A stretch of 6,876 nt of DNA, taken from contig DDSO01000047.1 in assembly GCA_002343425.1 (NCBI GenBank), forward strand, positions 1 through 6,876, written 5' to 3'. A model generated the notes under the pieces. The model did not search any database, had not been told where the DNA came from, and saw only the letters and a list, made by a program, of their open reading frames with translations. The stretch is from Brevundimonas sp. UBA2388. GTDB lineage: Bacteria > Pseudomonadota > Alphaproteobacteria > Caulobacterales > Caulobacteraceae. Positions 6,184 through 6,876 of the stretch are shown piece after piece; position 1 is the stretch's first letter, and each line of letters starts with the position of its first letter. The translations under genes were made by a program, and so were the position numbers.

Positions 6184-6876
6184 ATGCTCGGAATGATGCA
6201 GGACTGGCCGCTGACGGTCGACAAAATCCTGGACCACGCGAAGAACTGGCATGGCCATCGGGAGGTGGTGACCCGGTCCGTCGAGGGCCCGATCATCCGC
6301 ACCACCTATGCCGAGATCCACGCCCGCTCAAAGCGCGTCTCCAGCGTGCTTCAGGGCTGGGACGTGAAGGTGGGCGACCGGATCGCCACCCTCGCATGGA
6401 ACACCAGCCGCCACATGGAGGTCTGGTATGGCATCATGGGCATCGGCGCGGTGTGCCACACACTGAACCCGCGCCTGTTCCCGGAACAGCTGATCTACAT
6501 CATCAATCACGCCGAAGATAAGATCATCTTCGTCGACCTGACCTTCATCCCGCTGCTGGAGGCCATCCTGCCGCACTGCCCCACGGTCAAGCGGGTGGTG
6601 GTGATGACCGACGAACTGACCATGCCGGCGACCAAGCTGCCGGGCGCCGAATGCTATGAGGCCCTGCTCGGCGCGGCCTCGGAAGACGTGGTCTGGGGCG
6701 GGTTCGACGAACAGACGGCCTGCGGCCTCTGCTACACCTCCGGCACGACCGGAAACCCCAAGGGGGTGCTGTATTCGCACCGTTCGAACTTCATCCATAC
6801 GTTGCTGGGCATGCAGTCCACCGTCCTGGGGCCCTCGCCGAAAGAGGTGATCCTGCCGGTGGTGCCGATGTTCCAC
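6184..6876 (+). CDS. AMP-forming acyl-CoA ligase (DmdB/AlkK-like fatty-acid CoA synthetase), N-terminal 231 residues, 3' end outside the window
   Basis: This belongs to the ANL superfamily, enzymes that activate a carboxylic acid with ATP to an acyl-adenylate and then transfer it to coenzyme A. The frame runs without a stop from the ATG at 6184 to the window end, so only the first part of a protein of roughly 540 residues is seen. The opening MLGMMQDWPLTVDKILDHAK and following RSVEGPIIRTTYAEIHARSKR resemble medium/long-chain ligases of the AlkK type and the 3-methylmercaptopropionyl-CoA ligase DmdB. Other family segments are VGDRIATLAWNTSRHMEVWYGIMGIGAVCHTLNPRL at about 63-98 and the ATP-phosphate loop YTSGTTGNPKG at 184-194. 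The last residues in view, VPMFH (227-231), match the conserved VPMFH of fatty-acid ligases. Acyl specificity cannot be told from this part. The gene is divergent from udk, with possible operator repeats between. Confidence 0.95.
   Translation, partial: MLGMMQDWPLTVDKILDHAKNWHGHREVVTRSVEGPIIRTTYAEIHARSKRVSSVLQGWDVKVGDRIATLAWNTSRHMEVWYGIMGIGAVCHTLNPRLFPEQLIYIINHAEDKIIFVDLTFIPLLEAILPHCPTVKRVVVMTDELTMPATKLPGAECYEALLGAASEDVVWGGFDEQTACGLCYTSGTTGNPKGVLYSHRSNFIHTLLGMQSTVLGPSPKEVILPVVPMFH

Noticed and set aside
5539..6321. Minus-strand open frame of 260 codons crossing the udk start and the divergent intergenic region
   Set aside because: It is out of frame with udk, rich in Arg/Gly/His/Pro, and overlaps the well-supported udk and acyl-CoA ligase genes.
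6328..6876. Minus-strand open frame opposite the acyl-CoA ligase
   Set aside because: The + strand encodes a clear ligase with its ATP-binding loop; the opposite frame has no recognisable motif and shadow-type composition.
1..6876. Search for an undescribed multi-gene system (defence cassette, mobile element, biosynthetic cluster, CRISPR or retron-like repeats)
   Set aside because: Every gene belongs to a familiar housekeeping family, composition is uniform, and I saw no repeats, integration scars or clusters of unknown genes.

Overview
The window is ordinary, densely packed chromosomal DNA from a GC-rich bacterium. Third codon positions are almost all G or C. The protein set (Lon with a Pro/Ala-rich acidic tail, a CbpA-like protein beside aroC and divergent from pdxH, and a DmdB/AlkK-type acyl-CoA ligase) best fits an alphaproteobacterium, probably of the Caulobacterales (Caulobacter or Brevundimonas type). 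That placement is inference from protein style, not a database match. I see no insertion sequence, prophage, CRISPR array, tRNA, rRNA or defence cassette.

Layout: (1) 1-1230 +, the 3' part of lon, whose 5' end lies outside the window, followed by a textbook intrinsic terminator at 1252-1284. (2) A minus-strand run from 3922 down to 1307: a small DnaJ/CbpA-like protein, aroC (chorismate synthase) and a pirin/YhhW-type cupin. The first two are probably translationally coupled, with 8 nt between them. The pirin gene follows after a 79-nt gap that may hold its own promoter. (3) pdxH on the + strand at 3989-4663, divergent from the DnaJ-like gene and convergent with the next unit. (4) A minus-strand pair, a udk-type uridine kinase (6038-5334) and a TetR regulator (5318-4683). 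(5) The first 231 codons of an acyl-CoA ligase on the + strand from 6184, running off the window end and divergent from udk across a 145-nt region with small inverted repeats.

The genes are mostly housekeeping: protein quality control (Lon), the last step of the shikimate pathway (AroC), PLP salvage/synthesis (PdxH), pyrimidine nucleoside salvage (Udk) and fatty-acid activation. No shared pathway ties them together.

The observations most worth a second look are a J-domain-like protein whose HPD signature reads Arg-Pro-Glu, a udk gene whose best promoter candidate puts the transcript start on the A of the ATG (a predicted leaderless mRNA), and a TetR gene co-directional with udk that could act on the divergent acyl-CoA ligase. 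I found no convincing undescribed multi-gene system. No stretch over 300 bases lacks a gene.
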